This document shows, piece after piece, positions 35,483 through 50,500 of a stretch of 64,000 nucleotides of DNA. The stretch is taken from contig BCHH01000011.1 in the NCBI GenBank assembly GCA_001599595.1, positions 1,254,274 to 1,318,273 of the forward strand, read 5' to 3'. This stretch comes from Beverwykella pulmonaria (lineage: Eukaryota > Ascomycota > Dothideomycetes > Pleosporales > Melanommataceae). Positions within the stretch are counted from its first letter, which is position 1, and every line of letters starts with the position of its first letter. The position numbers and the translations under genes are program-made. The notes beneath the pieces were generated by a model. It saw only the letters and a program-made list of their open reading frames with translations, made no database searches and was not told the DNA's origin.

Positions 35483-37747
35483 GGTGATGTTCCAGTCCTC
35501 GTGGATTGGCAGCCGTTGATCAAGGGAATGAAACTAAGGGAGTAAAAAGAGTGGAGGATGGTTGGAATGAAGAAGACTTTGAGATAGAAGCACTGATCTT
35601 CTAAACCACTCTGCACCTGCGTTGACGGTTGAATAACTCTTTCAACACGAATGCTCTACATGCTATGCTGACGTGACTACTATCCCGTCGGCAACCAAAA
35701 ACACGGGTTCGTATGCGGGCTACATGTTGAGCCGCAGATGCTGGCAATCTATTACACTATGGATAGCATGGGTTGAAGGCTTCGATGCGTAGAATGCGAT
35801 GCGCTTCCACGTGGAGGACAGTTGCTGCCGGGTCCCGTGGGCCTAAGAATAGCTTAAGTTGCCGTATTCTAGAATGTCAGCAACCATTGGAGGGGCACGG
35901 AGCTGCGACGGAACGCCACCAACGGCTGTCAAGCCTTCCCTTTGCGCCAGCGTGCGGCCGGCACGGTCATTTCTGATCGTATTCCCCGCAGCCTCTTCGT
36001 TCCGGTCGTATGCACGTCACGTCACACATACTCGGTAGCCGGCAGCCTCGCATGCCAAGAGCTACAGATCGCCCTCATCACCCCACTTATCTGGCTCCAG
36101 CAACATCAGCGGCGTTGCCTCTCTTCAACGTCCTGCGAGGCATTGGCTGCGTTCTCTGATATCCTAAGAATCGATTGTGAGAGTCGTCGCTGTGCTGCAT
36201 AGCTAGCGACGGGAACAAGTGCTACCGCCTTATGGCGCTATTGTCTTCCCTACAAGTATGGCGCCATTCCGCCATTCCGCCGAGATACGGTACTGCGAGG
36301 GGCAAAGTGGTACAGTATAATATAGATGCGAACTTGGCTGACGTGATGCCCGAGCGCCATTGTGAGAGATCCCTCGTGTGCCACCAGGAGTGCACGTGTC
36401 GGAACGGGTTGGCGCACGTTTTTCAAACGTGGTTCTCTGCATCCGAACACGATTCACCTGGAGACAGACTTTTGAGCGCCACCCTAGTCACCGCCTCTTT
36501 TCAGCCGTGCCAAGCTGTATGATTCAACACGAGCTGTCCACTCAAGAGCCGCATCTGCTCATCTAAATGTGCGGGAATCAGTTGGCCACTTTTTTTAAAG
36601 ATGGTCCCTGATTACATCCGACTACGATTCATCCGGAGACCGACTTTGTGCGTCACCCCGACCTCCTCTTTTCAACCGCCTAAACCGCTCCATTGGCGCC
36701 AAGCTACGCGGTTCTGTCCACTCAAGAGCCGCATCCGTCCACCTACACGTGCTTCTCTGACGACACGACCCAACCAAGTGATGGAAGTTTGACTGCTTCT
36801 CCCAGAAAATTCGTCGAGCTAGCCGGGCACCCGTGCGCGAACGGTCTCTGTCTGACGCCTCTATGCGATCCGATTAAATGCTGGCGTAAGACGGCTCCAC
36901 CTCTTCTTCTTGGCACTAAATATACATCTTCTAACACGATGTACGAGATCAAAAGACCTTTTTGGACACGGAAGGCATCTATCATTGAGAAAGGTCCCGT
37001 ACACCCGTCCAGCCCAGTGTCGCGGTGAGTCGGTTTACGTAAAAGAGTGTCATTGACCTTCATTATGGATTCCGTCTATTGGTTTTGTTCCGGATTCATT
37101 GGATGTCTCTCTTCCAGATTCTTTGTAATGCCACGCGAAACAGCCTTCAAACACGAGGGCTTCCCGCTATCCGAGGACTTTCAATGAATGCATGTCTGAA
37201 TACAGGGGTTTTCACCGCCAGGACAAAGTCCAAACCTATTCCTTCTTCTTAATCCAGTGGCGAGTCCTCAGGCAACTAGTCTCGCAATGCCACGGTGAAG
37301 ATTTACGAATACGAAAGCCTTCGAGTGTTGGAGGGTTGAGTCAGTTCGTATCTCCCTGGGTTTGCTCCTTGCTGCAAGAATGGGGGAGCCAGGTTGAAAG
37401 AAACGAGATGCTCTAAATTGGGAATCAGTCAATAGAATAGGCTGTGCAGGTGATATGAGCATCTCATCACCGTAGCTCTCAAACACCCAGACTCCCCTCT
37501 GCCCTGCAACATCTTCCCCACGACACCTGCCCCGCGACACCTAGCTTTTTGCTTGACAGCTATACTTGTGTTTCTTGAACTGCGACCAAGTTCGATATAT
37601 CTCCCAAGATTCTTGCAAGCTCCGTAACAAGACTGCTTCGAGAGTATGTGACAGCGTCCAAGATTCGTCCCAGTGCTAACGTGGAATCCGCGGCTAGACT
37701 CCATAGAATTTCCAAAAAGAAAAAGACCAAGTCAACCAAAACCTACA
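35483..37747. promoter_or_regulatory. 2.3-kb divergent promoter region between ABC-C transporter and NRPS
   Basis: No convincing gene lies between the two start codons; open frames here are short, overlapping and without motifs. The region holds a duplicated ~130-bp block (36441-36751), a short tandem CCATTCCG run at 36262-36281, and a TATA-like AAATATACATC near 36917. The NRPS 5' leader may be long or contain an intron. Confidence 0.6.
36441..36751. repeat. Imperfect direct repeat of ~130 bp in the divergent promoter
   Basis: Copy 1 (36441-36571) and copy 2 (36616-36751) share the order ATCCGA..ACGATTCA, GGAGAC.GACTTT, CCTCTTTTCA, CCAAGCT and GTCCACTCAAGAGCCGCATC. They differ by substitutions and a small indel. 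The last 15-20 bp are nearly identical in both copies, 180 bp apart. Confidence 0.8.
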
Positions 37748-38575
37748 ATGTCTGGGAAGGACGACCAGTCTATTCAAGCCGCGGCTTCCCACTGGGCCGG
37801 TTGCTTGAACGGTGCGCAAGCTTGCCATTTGCGCGCCTTTGAAGGCAGCGAGGATGGCTCTGGGGATGTTTCGTTCCTTAAAGTAGAGGTCAATCACTTC
37901 CAAGAGCTCCAGGAGATGGTCAAGGAGAACAGGGAGCAGTTTGCGGGTATTCTGCGCACCGCCTGGGCTCTGGTTCTTCGCTGCTACACCGGCATGGAAG
38001 AAGTTTGCTTCGGATACCAGGAGATAGGCCTTGGGACTCACTCCAACGGCCTTGTAGGGACTCGCAATGGCTTCACCGAGCCCATTGTCCAAGTCGGTCT
38101 GGGTGACACCGCCACCACCTTGGGCGACCTGGTTCAAAAGGTGCAATTCGAGTATCTCCAAGGCGAGGAATATCGTATTTCCCTCCCTGGAGATGTATTA
38201 AGTGTAGGGGATGCTATGAAGTACCCCTACAACACCACTGTCGAGCTTCGAGGCTTGACGGCAAGCGCTCACACAAAAGCGATCCTGGACAAGGTTAGTT
38301 GAGTTTCTTGGTTGGGTAGGGCCTCTTCGCTGACTGATCTAGCACAACCATGTATGCCTCCGCGTTGAGATGGCGGACAAAGACCCGAATGTCTTCTTGG
38401 ATTTCAATAATTCGGTGATGTCTATCGAAGAGGCGTGCGGCGTCGTTTCCACTCTTAGCAAGACGTTGACGGAGATCCTCCGCTCGCCGGCTTGCAAGGT
38501 GGGCGAGCTGGACTATGTCAGTGAGTGGAGTTGGCAGAAGCTGCGTGAGTGGAATGCAGCACCGCTCGAGAGGGT
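37748..38575 (+). other. NRPS N-terminal truncated condensation domain (residues 1-260)
   Basis: Only the C-terminal lobe of a C domain is present, with GILRTAWALVLRCYTGMEEV and VCFGYQE, interrupted by intron 38294-38342. There is no HHxxxDG motif, so this part should not condense. Such partial leading C domains are common in fungal synthetases that start directly with A1. Confidence 0.8.
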
Positions 38576-41500
38576 GGAGCGGTGCATACATGAGGTGATT
38601 GGAGATCCAGTCCTGAGTCAGCCCGAACGCGAGGCGGTCTGTGCGTGGGACGGTAGCCTCACCTTTAGGGAGCTCGACGACCTTTCCACTACACTAGCCC
38701 ACCGCCTCATTGAGCTCGGCATAGGTCCCGAGACATTCGTTCCCCTGTGCTTCCATAAGTCAAAATGGGCGGTCGTATCTATGCTTGCGGTCCTGAAGGC
38801 GGGTGGGGCTTTTGTGCCTTTGGATCCTGCCCACCCGGTTTCTCGTCTCCAGTCGCTCTCTCGGCGGGTTAACGCCAAAGTCCTGCTCTGCTCTCGTGCA
38901 TATACCGACAATCTCCTCACCGTCGCGGAGACGATTATTCCCGTCGACCACGATATCCTCGGAGTATTTGCAAAACTTAAGTGTGTTGGTGCCAAGCTTC
39001 CTAATGTGAGCCCCAACCATGCCGCTTACATTATCTTCACCTCGGGCACTACTGGAGAGCCCAAAGGTGCTTTGCTCGAGCATGCTGCCTTTTGCTCGAG
39101 CGCAAGAGCTCATGGGCCTGCCATTCACGTCAATTCCGACTCTCGCGTCCTTCAATTCGCTGCCTATACTTTTGATTCCAGCCTTATCGAGACGCTCACC
39201 CCCCTAATGGTCGGCGCCTGTGTTTGCATTCCTAGCGAGGAAGCCCGCCTAAATGATATCGCCTCCGCTATGATCTCCATGCGGGTGAGTCTGGCGATTT
39301 TGACCCCCTCCTTCATCAGCTTCCTGCAACCCTCGCAGGTGCCTGAATTGAAGACGCTTGTCTTGGCAGGAGAGGCCATGTCTAAAGAGCACGTTTCCAC
39401 CTGGTCTCACATAAATCTCGTCAACGGCTACGGCCCCACCGAATGTGCCGTATCTGCCATCATTAATCCGTCCATGAAAGGTTGCCATGCAGCGAACGTC
39501 GGACGCCCCGTGGGCGGTTATTGCTGGCTCGTCGAACCCGAGAACCACCACCGACTTGTCCCTGTCGGCTGTACAGGTGAACTTCTTGTAGAAGGGCCGA
39601 CCCTAGCGCGAGGCTACCTCTACGACGAGAAGAAATCATCTGAGGCGTTCATTCGCGACCTGGCTTGGGCGCCTGGTCGCCGGTTCTACAAGACTGGAGA
39701 CTTGCTACGATACAACTCTGACGGCACTCTTCACTTCATTGGTCGCAAGGACACCCAAGTTAAAGTCCACGGCCAACGTGTTGAATTAGGCGAAATCGAG
39801 CATCCCCTCGCCGCAGACGTGGACGTGAAGCACGGCTTGATTCTCATGCCTAAAGCCGGACCCTGCAAGCGTAAGATCGTCGCTGTGTTTTCTCTTGCTC
39901 ACCAACCGGAAGGTCATCCCCTCCAACTCGTGACCGAATCCCCTACAAACTCCACCGCCAAGTACATCTCCGCTTTGCGCGATCGTCTATCTACGCGTCT
40001 TCCTACGTATATGGTTCCCACCGTCTGGATCGTCGTAGAGTCTATTCCACTCTTAACCTCTGGAAAACTAGACAGGAAGCGTGTAGGGAAATGGGTCGAA
40101 GACTTGAGCGACGAAATTTATCGCCTTACTACAGAGATCGCCCAGCTAGAAGAAGAGACATTGTCCCGACTGGCTACCGAGATCGAAACAAAAATTCGAC
40201 AGGTTTGGAGCTATGTTCTTAACTTAGACGTGGACCAAATTGGTCTAAATAGGCCTTTTCTAAATTTAGGTGGTGATTCTATCTCAGCTATGCAAGTAAT
40301 GGGTCGATGCCAGCGGCTAGGAATCGGACTCAAGGTGCAAGACATCCTCCGCAGCAAGTCAATTACACAACTTGCTACTTGCGCCGAGGACGTCAAACAA
40401 TTTACTGAATATCAAGAAGTAGTCGAGCAAGAGTTTGACCTTTCCCCTATTCAGCAACACTACTTCATGCTGCCAAACCAAGGAAAAGGGTATTTTAACC
40501 AGAGCGTCTTCCTGCGCACCACTCGTACCATTGATGAAGACACCCTCCAAAACGCCATCGAAACCATCATCAGGCGGCACTCTATGCTGCGGGCGCGATT
40601 CAGCTGCACCGGACTGGCAGGCACTTGGAGGCAACGAGTCACACAGGAAATTTCCAAATCCTATCGTCTCCGCCACCTTCATGTCGCTTCGAGGGACGAG
40701 ACCACATCACACATTGCCGCTAGCCACTCTTGCCTAGACATGGTACGAGGCCCCCTACTCGCGGCAGATCTGTTCCAGGTTAGCAATCGGGAGCAGCTCC
40801 TCTTCCTTACCGCCAGTCATCTCGTCATCGACCTAGTCTCTTGGCGAGTAGTTATGGAAGAGCTGGAAGACATCTTGTCGAATCCGTCGGCACCCATGCT
40901 TACACCAACAACAATGCCCTTCCAAGCTTGGTGTCATCTTCAAGCAGAGCATGCCCAGACCCTGTCCCCCGCCCAAGTCCTTCCCGTCGAGAGTGTGCCC
41001 CGCGGCGATCTTGCGTTCTGGGGTATGGAGAATATCCCTAATAATTATGGCGGTGTTGTCTCGGAGGGATTTGAGCTCGATGTCCACCGCACGGCTTTGG
41101 TAATGAAGTCTTGCCACAACGCGTTGCGCACTGAGCCCGTGGACATTCTTTTCGCTGCTCTACTCTCTTCGTTCGCACGCATCTTCCCTGAACGCACCGT
41201 ACCGCCCCTATACACCGAGACGCATGGTCGTGAGCCTTGGAACGAATCCATCAACATCTCTCGCACTGTAGGATGGTTTACCTCGCTATATCCCGTTATC
41301 GTTCCCAATGAAGCGTTCAGCGACGTCGTAGACATTGTCCGGCACGTCAAAGACCTTCGACGCCGGATTCCCTACAACGGAAGGCCCTATTTCGCGACTC
41401 GCTTTCTGACCGCTCAAGGTGAAGCCGCATTTCTCGATCACTGGCCAATGGAGATCGCGTTCAATTATCTTGGCCAGTACCAGCAGCTCGAACGCGAGGG

Positions 41501-44500
41501 GGCATTGCTTCAGCCCGTGGAAGAGCTAGCTGGCGAAGCTCGCGGTGCAGGTGGGACTGCAGATGTCGGGGAACTAGCTCCTCGTTTCGCGCTTTTTGAG
41601 ATCTCCGCAGTCGTTTCTCAAGGAAAGCTTCGTTTCTCTTTCACGTTCAACCGTCATATTCGCCATCGGAAGAGGTTTCAACGCTGGATCTCTGCCTGCT
41701 CTGAGTCTCTGAGTCTCATTGCGGATAAACTATCCACATTGGCTCCTGCGCCTACATTAGCCGACTTCCCGTTGTTATCTCTCTCTTATAGCCAACTAGA
41801 GACGCTTGTCACGCAACGTCTTCCCGAAAAAGGCATTCAGAGCGTTTACGACATCGAAGATATTTACCCCGCCTCCCCCATGCAGCGAGGTTTGCTGCTG
41901 AGCCGGATGAAGAACACAAACTTTTATGCCGTCCACGGGATATCCGAGGTAGTCTCCAGGGGCAGCACTCGTGTAGACCCCGCGGTGCTCGAAGACGCAT
42001 GGAAGATTGTCGTGAACCGTCACGCGGCACTGCGTACAATCTTCGCCGAAAGCTTGGACAGCAGAAATGACTTGTACAGCCAAATCGTCCTCAAACATGT
42101 ACAACCGGAAATCATCCGTCTAAGCTGTGAAGACGACCGCGCGGCACTTGATGCCCTCGTAAACCAACAGCCCGTATCATATGACGAGGGCATGCGACCG
42201 CCTCACCGATTCACGATATGCCAGACTAGACTTGGACAGGTGTTCTGTAAGCTCGAAATCAGCCACACTGTTGTCGACGGCACCTCTATGTCCTTCCTTT
42301 TCCGCGATTTGGCTCTAGCATATGAGAACCGTCTAGAAACGGAGCTGAAGCCACTGATTAGTGATTACATTGCACATCTCGCTGGCCAGACTTTCGAGGG
42401 TGGAATGCAGTACTGGAGGAACTACCTGGACGGTGTGGAGCCATGCCACATGCCTGTCCTCAACGACGGTATGCCAGACGCTACGAGGCAACTCCGATCT
42501 TTCCGTGTTGACTTCAAGAAACTCCGAGAGCTACAAGCCTTTGGAAACGCCCAAGGTGTAACGCCTTCGAATGTCTTTCATGTCGCGTGGGCGATGACTC
42601 TGCGCTGCTTCGTTGGGACGGATCGACCGTGTTTTGGATACCTGGCATCAACTCGAGACGCCTCGATCCAGCATTCGGAGAATGCCATCGGCCCTTTTAT
42701 AAACATGCTCGCGTGTCGCCTTGAGCTTACATCGACCACACGTCTCAGCGACGTGTTGGACCAGGTTCAGCGGGATTATGCAGACAGTCTCTCACATCGC
42801 AACACGCCATTGGCAGACGTACAGCACGCCCTGGGCCTCTCGGGCGCGGCGTTGTTCAACACTATCATTTCCTATCGAAAACTCCCTCCAGTTCGCGAAT
42901 CTAGCGCCACCGCAATATCCTTTTTAGAGCGCGTTCCGAACCATGATCCCACCGAGTACGCCGTTTCGATCAACGTGGAAGCTATAGATGACACTGCAGC
43001 CATCGACTTGTATTATTGGACAGACACTGTATCGGACGGGCAAGCTGAAAATATCGCGAGCACCTTTGTTCGTGCTCTCGAGAACATCCTTTGTCATGCA
43101 GATTCTCTCGTTGGGCAGCTCGACACTCTTAGTGATCGCAATCATCACCAAATCACGATGTGGAATAGCAGCATGCCAAGTCGCATTGACAGCTGCATCC
43201 ACTGGAGTTTCGAGCAGCAGGCGAAGTTACGACCGCAGGCACCCGCAGTCTGTTGCTGGGATCGCAGCTTTACCTTTGAGCAGTTGGACTCAGCTGCAAA
43301 CCGAGTGGCCCACCATCTCATTACGCTTGGCATTGTCCCCGAGACGTACGTGCCGTTATGTTTCGACAAATCGGCCTGGACGATTGTGGCAATGCTCGGT
43401 GTCATGAAGGCAGGGGGCGCTTGTGTTCCTCTCGACCCAACGCATCCGCAATCCGCCTTGGAAGTCAGAGTGCGGGATGTAGGCGCAAAGGTCATCCTTG
43501 TTGCGCCTCAACATGCCCCCATCTTTGAATCCATGGTTTCAAACGTTGTCTCCGTGAGTCCCTCTCTCCTAGATGCGCTGCCAATGGTGGACGGCCCAGC
43601 CTGTCCTACTATCGAGCCGTACAATCCAGCATTCATCATCTTCACCTCAGGAAGCACAGGGAGACCTAAAGCCGTCGTTCTCGAGCATCGCTCCTTAGTG
43701 ACTAGCTTCAATGCACATGGCTCTGCCCTGAAGATTGGCCCCGATACCCGAATGCTGCAATTTTCGACATACACCTTCGACAACAGCCTGGAAGAAATCT
43801 TTACTACACTTACCCGTGGCGGATGCGTCTGTGTCCCCTCGCAGCACGATCGAATGAACGACCTTGCTGGCGCTATCAACCGATTGGATGTCAATTTCTG
43901 CTGCCTCACTCCAACCGTGGCCTCGTTCTTGGAGCCAGAGGACGTCCCAACCGTCAAGGACCTGGCTCTTGGCGGCGAGCCCCTTACGAAGAAGAATATT
44001 GAGGTCTGGAGCGATTCTGTACGGCTCCACGGCCAGTATGGCCCTTCCGAATGCTCCATCGACAGTGCCGTGCATGTAGGCATCAACTCAAACACCGACC
44101 CAACTCACCTGGGTCGCCCCGTAGGATGCGTCTCCTGGATCGTTAGCCCCTCCAGTTCTGACCTGCTAGTACCCGTGGGCTGCGTGGGTGAGTTGGTGAT
44201 CGAGGGCCCTATTGTATCTCGTGGATACCTCAACTTCCCGGAAAGAGACGCTGTATCTTTCATCGAAAACCCGGCCTGGAGCCTTGGCCAACAACTTCCC
44301 TGGGCAAAGACAAAGAGCGAGCGGCGTCGCATGTACAAGACAGGAGACTTAGTACGCTACAACTCTGATGGAACGATGAACTACTTAGGACGCATCGATA
44401 CCCAGATCAAATTACATGGACAACGCATTGAATTGGGAGAAATTGAGCACCATGTCAAAGCTAGCCTACCTGAAAGTGTTCAATCTGCTGTCGAACTTGT

Positions 44501-47500
44501 CTCTCCTGGAGGGAAGGAGTCCCTCGCCGTATTTCTCTGCGTGGAACCGGCCGACCAAAATAACCTCCTGTTACCAATGCATGATCTCGTAAAAGCCCTA
44601 GCGAAGAACATCGAAACCGCCGTCTCCTCTGCTCTCGCGTCGTACATGGTGCCCTCTCTATACATTCCTGTGGCTCAAATGCCCATGACTTCGTCTGGCA
44701 AGATGGATCGCCAAGCCTTGCGAAGTCTCGTTCGCAACATTACGGACGAAGTTGCGGCCACATACCGGCTAGCTGGACGAAGCGGTCGGGCCCCTGTAAC
44801 CACTATAGAAAAGACCATCGCTGCTCTGTGGGAAGATATCCTGGCCATCGAGCCCAATACCGTCGGCGCTGAGGATAATTTTTTCCGATTGGGTGGCGAT
44901 TCTATTGGAGCCATGCGGCTTGTCGCCGCTGCTCGCCTGAAGGGAGTCATTCTCGCTGTCACTAATATATTCCAAACACCCAAACTCGAAGACCTCGCAC
45001 TAAATTCTTCACTGGCGTCCGGCGACTCCCAGACAGAAGCAAATGTCCAACCTTTCTCGCTAATTTCAGCACTCGACGACACAGCCCACTTGAAAACTGA
45101 AATCGCATGCCTCTGTCAGGTGGAGCTGAACGCCATTGAGGACGTATATCCTTGCACCGCCATCCAAGAGGGACTTATGGCCCTTTCCATGAAAGACCCT
45201 GGTGCCTACACCGCGCACAATATGTACCAATTGAAGCCAGGGTCCGACCTAAAGCGCTTCAAAGAAGCGTGGCAGGCCGCTGCTGATGCCGAATCAATTC
45301 TCCGAACGAGAGTCGTCTACGTCCAAGACCGCGGGTTCTTCCAGGCCGTCATTCGAGAATCTCTCCGTTGGCAAAGCGCTACCAGCCTTGAAGGACGCTC
45401 CACCTGCCAGGTTCCGGCCTACAACGGGGGACAGCTGACGCAATACACCCTCATTGGCGAGGATACAGACTCTCCATGCTTCATCTGGACAATTCATCAC
45501 GCTCTATATGATGGCTGGTGCTTTCCTCTGATCCTGAAACGTATTGAGCGCTATTACCAGGGCCTTCCCGCTACCCAAAGCATTTTAACTACCCCATATC
45601 GGTCGTTCATCAATTATCTGTCCAAGCTCGACATGTCTGAATCCGATAACTTCTGGCGTGCTACGCTATCTGGGACGTCTGCGCCCCAATTCCCAGCCCT
45701 ACCGCACCCAACTTATCAAGCAAGGGCAACGAGCTTGGAGAAACGGACCATTAAGATGTCACCCACGCTCCACACCGATATCACCATGCCATCGAGGGTT
45801 CGCTCTGCATGGGCTTTGGCCGTGGCAATTTTCTCGGGCTCTGACGACGTAGTGTTTGGTGAATCCACCACTGGGCGAGATGCTCCTGTTCCTGGCATTG
45901 CAGACATGATTGGTCCAACACTTGCGACAATACCTTTGAGAGTGAAGATCAACCGTGAAGATACGGTCGAAGCCTTCCTAAAGGAAGTGCAAGCACAGTC
46001 CGCTCGGGCATTGCCTTTCCAGCATGTGGGTCTTCAGCGTATCAAGCAGCTCGGCCCAGAAGTCTCTGCCGCCTGTGAATTCCAGAATTTGTTGGCGATC
46101 AACCACGGCGTCAATGACCCCTTGGACGAAAATCTTTGGAGACACCAGGATAGTAGCACCGCAGGCACGAACTTCTATATTCATCCTCTCATGGTGTCTT
46201 GCACGGTAAGTGAAGGGAAAGTATATATTGATACTCATTATGATCAGAACGTTATTTCAAGCTGGCAGGTAGACCAGTTGTTGCAGGAGTTCAAGACCCT
46301 CCTCCAACAATTGAACAGTGAAGCCGCTCTGAAGGAGAAAATTGGCGAAATGTCTCTTTTGAGCGCCGCTGACCATGAAACTATCCGGGAATGGAACTCG
46401 CAGCCGTTGGCGAGCATTGACCAATGCGTCCACCATATAATTGAAGAACAGGTTCAAAAACTGCCGCTCCACACAGAGGCCATCTGCTCTTGGGACGCTT
46501 CGTTCACTTACAAACACTTCGACGAACTTGCTACCACCTTGGCGCGCTTCCTTCGTTCTTTGGGTTTGTTTTTGTTACCGAAACGGTTCCTTTCGTTGCT
46601 AATGATACGTAGGAGTCGGACCCGAAGTCACCGTCCCGCTTTGCTTCGAAAAATCGGCCTGGGCGGTTGTGGCCATGGTAGCGGTACTGAAATCTGGCGG
46701 TGCCTTTGTTCCTTTGGATCCAGCAGCCCCTGTTGCACGTCTACGCAGCATTGTGGAGGACGTTGGTGCCCGAGTCATGCTGTGTTCCGCGAAACATCAA
46801 ATTTTCTGCGAGGTTCTTGTCAACAAGGTCATTCCCATCCACCAAGATACTATCGATCAAATGCAACACATAAGAGATCCCCTCCCAGAATGTTCCAGCA
46901 AGAGCGCTGCGTACATCATCTATACTTCCGGATCCACTGGCAACCCAAAGGGCACTGTTGTGGAGCATGCCGCCTTCTGTACAGCAGCCGCATCTCACGG
47001 ACCCCGCATGGGAATAGACGCCGCCACTAGGGCATTGCAATTCTCTTCGTACACTTTCGACGTGAGCTTGCTCGAGATCCTTACGACACTCGGCTTAGGG
47101 GGCTGCGTTTGCATCCCAAGCGAGAATGACCGACTGAACGATATCGCCACGGCGATTAATAAAATGCGGATCAACTGGGCGTCGCTCACGCCATCTTTTG
47201 CACAGTTAATTCGACCGTCATCTGTCCCGACACTCCGCACTTTGGCCCTTCTCGGCGAAGCCATGTCCCAAACGCACGTATCTACGTGGGCTAGCAAGGT
47301 TGCACTTCAAAACGCCTATGGTCCGACTGAATGCGCCGTAATCACTACGGTGAAAAATATGGGCCCTTCTACCGAACCCACAAACATAGGGAGACCCGTA
47401 GGAGGACGTTGCTGGATTGCCGACAAAAACAACCACAACCGGCTCGTTCCAGTTGGATCCATTGGAGAGCTCTTGGTCGAGGGACCCGTCTTGGCGAGGG

Positions 47501-50500
47501 AATACCTACACAACGAGCAGAAGACAAACGAGGTCTTTGTGCAGAACCCAGCCTTTGCAGACGGTCCCGTTCGCATGTACAAGACTGGCGACTTAGTCAA
47601 ATATGCCCCGAACGGAGATTTGCTGTTCTTTGGTAGGAAAGACACCCAGACCAAAGTGCGCGGACAGCGGCTGGAAATGGGTGAAGTCGAGTTTCGCCTT
47701 CGAACTGATCCAATGATCCAGCACGCTCTCGCAGTAGTCCCACTGGAGGGACTCTGTTCCAAAAGATTGGTGGCGGTGTTGTCCTTGCGTGATTTGTCTG
47801 ATTCTGGGGCTGCATCGAGTGTCCTAGAAGTCGTGTCGAACGAACAAATCTCTCCCTACCTGGCCCAGATCCGCGAGCGACTGTGCGAGTGGCTTCCATC
47901 CTTCATGATTCCATCGATCTTCGTTGTTCTTCGCAAAATCCCACTGCTTTCCTCTGGGAAGCTTAATCGCAGACAGGTTGTCGAGTGGGTGGAGAAAATG
48001 AGCGAGGATATTTATCATGATGTCTCTCAGATCGACAGCAGTGATGGCGAAGCAAGGAAACCAGAGTCGGAAGTGGAGAAGACACTGCAGCAAATCTGGG
48101 GCCACGTCCTGAACCTCCCCGCGGATCAGATCTCGATGAACCAATCCTTTTTGCATCTCGGCGGCGACTCTATCTCTGCTATGCGGGTCATGGCATACTG
48201 TCGCGCAAACGGCCTGGGCGTCACAGTGCAAGATATCATCCGCAGCAAGTCCATAGCCGAACTCGCAGCCAGGGTCACTGTTACTGAGCAAGAATCTTAT
48301 GAGGCAGAGGAACTCGAAAAGCCCTTTGACCTTTCGCCCGTTCAGCGCCTCTACTTTGACTGTGTGGGTGATACTTGGCAGCAGTTCAATCAGAGTGTGC
48401 TGCTTCGAATCCAGAAACACACTAAGCCAAGCAAAATTTTGCAGGCGATCCAAACCGTCGTTAACGCACATTATATGCTGCGGGCGCGCTTTCTTAAAGA
48501 TGATGCAGGCATATGGAAGCAGTCCATTGTCCAGGATCTTTCGACGTCTTTCCGCTTTCGAATCCACGAATACTCTGGCGACATCATGAACGATCTTACT
48601 GTCAAGAAAACCATTGAAGAAAGCCAGAAGAGCCTAGACATTCAAAGCGGTCCCATGCTTGCCCTAGATGTTTTCGAATCCACGCAGCCTGCAGGTCAAC
48701 TGCTTTCCCTTGTAGCCCACCACTTGATCATCGACGTAGTCTCTTGGCAAGTAATCTTGCAGGACCTCGAAGATATTCTAGGAGGCATCAAGAGCTCCGT
48801 CCAGAGTTCCCTTCCTTTCCAGACCTGGTGCCGCTTGCAATCTGAAGCGGATTCAACCATGTTTGGCAACGTCTACCCTTTGGACGAGGTACCGCGCGCC
48901 GACTTTGCATATTGGGGCATGGAAAAGAATAAAAACCTTAGCGGCGACACGATTGCAGAGACTTTTGAGGTAGACGTCAACACATCGTCGAAGCTTCTTG
49001 GCTACTGCCATAGCAACCTTAATGCGGAGCCCGTCGATTTGCTCCTGGCATCCCTGCTTCGTTCGTTCACCCGTGTGTTCCCTGATCGGTCAGGCCCGCC
49101 AGCCATCTTCAACGAAGGCCACGGCCGCGAGACATGGGATCCGAAGCAGGATTTGTCCCGCACTGTTGGTTGGTTTACGACGATGTGCCCCATCTTCGTT
49201 CCAAAAGCTTCGGCCAAAGATCATGACATAGCTGAATGGGTTCGCTGGATCAAAGACCTTCGAAGCCGTGTGCCAGGCAAAGGGCGCCCTTATTTCGCCC
49301 ATCGCCTCCTTAGCAACGAAGGCCGGACAAGGTTTGCCGACCACTGGCCAATGGAGGTTACTTTCAACTACCTGGGACACTTCCAACAGTTCGCACGCCA
49401 AGAAGCCTTGCTCCAGCCCGCTGACGGCCTCTCAGGGCAGTCCGTTAACGCGGCATCTAACGTTGGAAATGGTGTCCCTCGCTTTGCGCTGTTCGAAATT
49501 TGCGCCTCTGTAACCCATGGGTCCATTACGTTCTCTTTCACCTACAACCGACATATGCAGCGGCAGTCTTCCATCCGAATGTGGATCTCCGAATGCCGAA
49601 GAATGCTGCAAGATGCGGTAGAGCAGCTCGCACGGACTGAGCCGAAGCCTTCCCTCAGCAACTTTTCTTTGGTACCGCTCACGTTCAACGGCGCGGCTCA
49701 TCTCACGGAGAAACTGTCCCGCGTGGGAGTCTCCGCTCTAGACCAAGTCGAGGATGTCTACCCCTGCTCTCCAATGCAGCATGGCATCCTCCTGAGCCAG
49801 ATGCGGAATCCAAAGCACTACGCGTATTCTTCTGTATTTGAAGCTCGATCGACCAAGGAGGGACGACCAGTCGACACAAAGGCTCTTACGAACGCATGGC
49901 AGTCTGTGATCAATCGTTATCCGACTATGCGCACCATCTTCGTTGATGGACTTTGCAACGAAGGAGAAGTCGGCCAGGCAGTGCTTAAGCAGTGCACCGC
50001 TCAAGTCCAGCAGCTCGAGTGCAACACTGAAAACATTCAAGAACTCCTTGAGCGCCAAGCGCCCGCAGATTACACAAAAGGAAAGCTGTCTCACCAACTC
50101 ACTCTCTGCCAGTCACCTTCCGGTCGCGTGTTTTGCAAGCTCGAAATCAACCACGCGCTCGTTGATGGATCTTCCATTCCGATTCTAATTAGCAAGCTGG
50201 CCGAGATGTACGAGAACGCGGAAGAAGACGGCCAGGTACCTCTCTATCGCGATTACATTGCACATCTCCTCCATACTCCCCAACAACTCCATGTAGAGTT
50301 CTGGAAGAACTATCTCGCCGACGTCGAGCCTTGTTACTTCCCCTTGCTGAACGACGGGGCTCGCGGCGCTCCAGTGCTGCGATGCCATAAGCTCCAGTTG
50401 CCTCGAACGGACGAAATGCAAACTTTCTGCATGAAAAGGGGGGTAACACTGTCCAATGCTCTTCAGCTCGTATGGGGGCTTGTGCTGCGCTACTACACGG

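Noticed and set aside
46563..46669. Break of the NRPS into separate genes at about 46.6 and 58.8 kb
   Set aside because: Both breaks are 47-49 nt introns with good splice signals. Splicing restores conserved A-domain and C-domain motifs.
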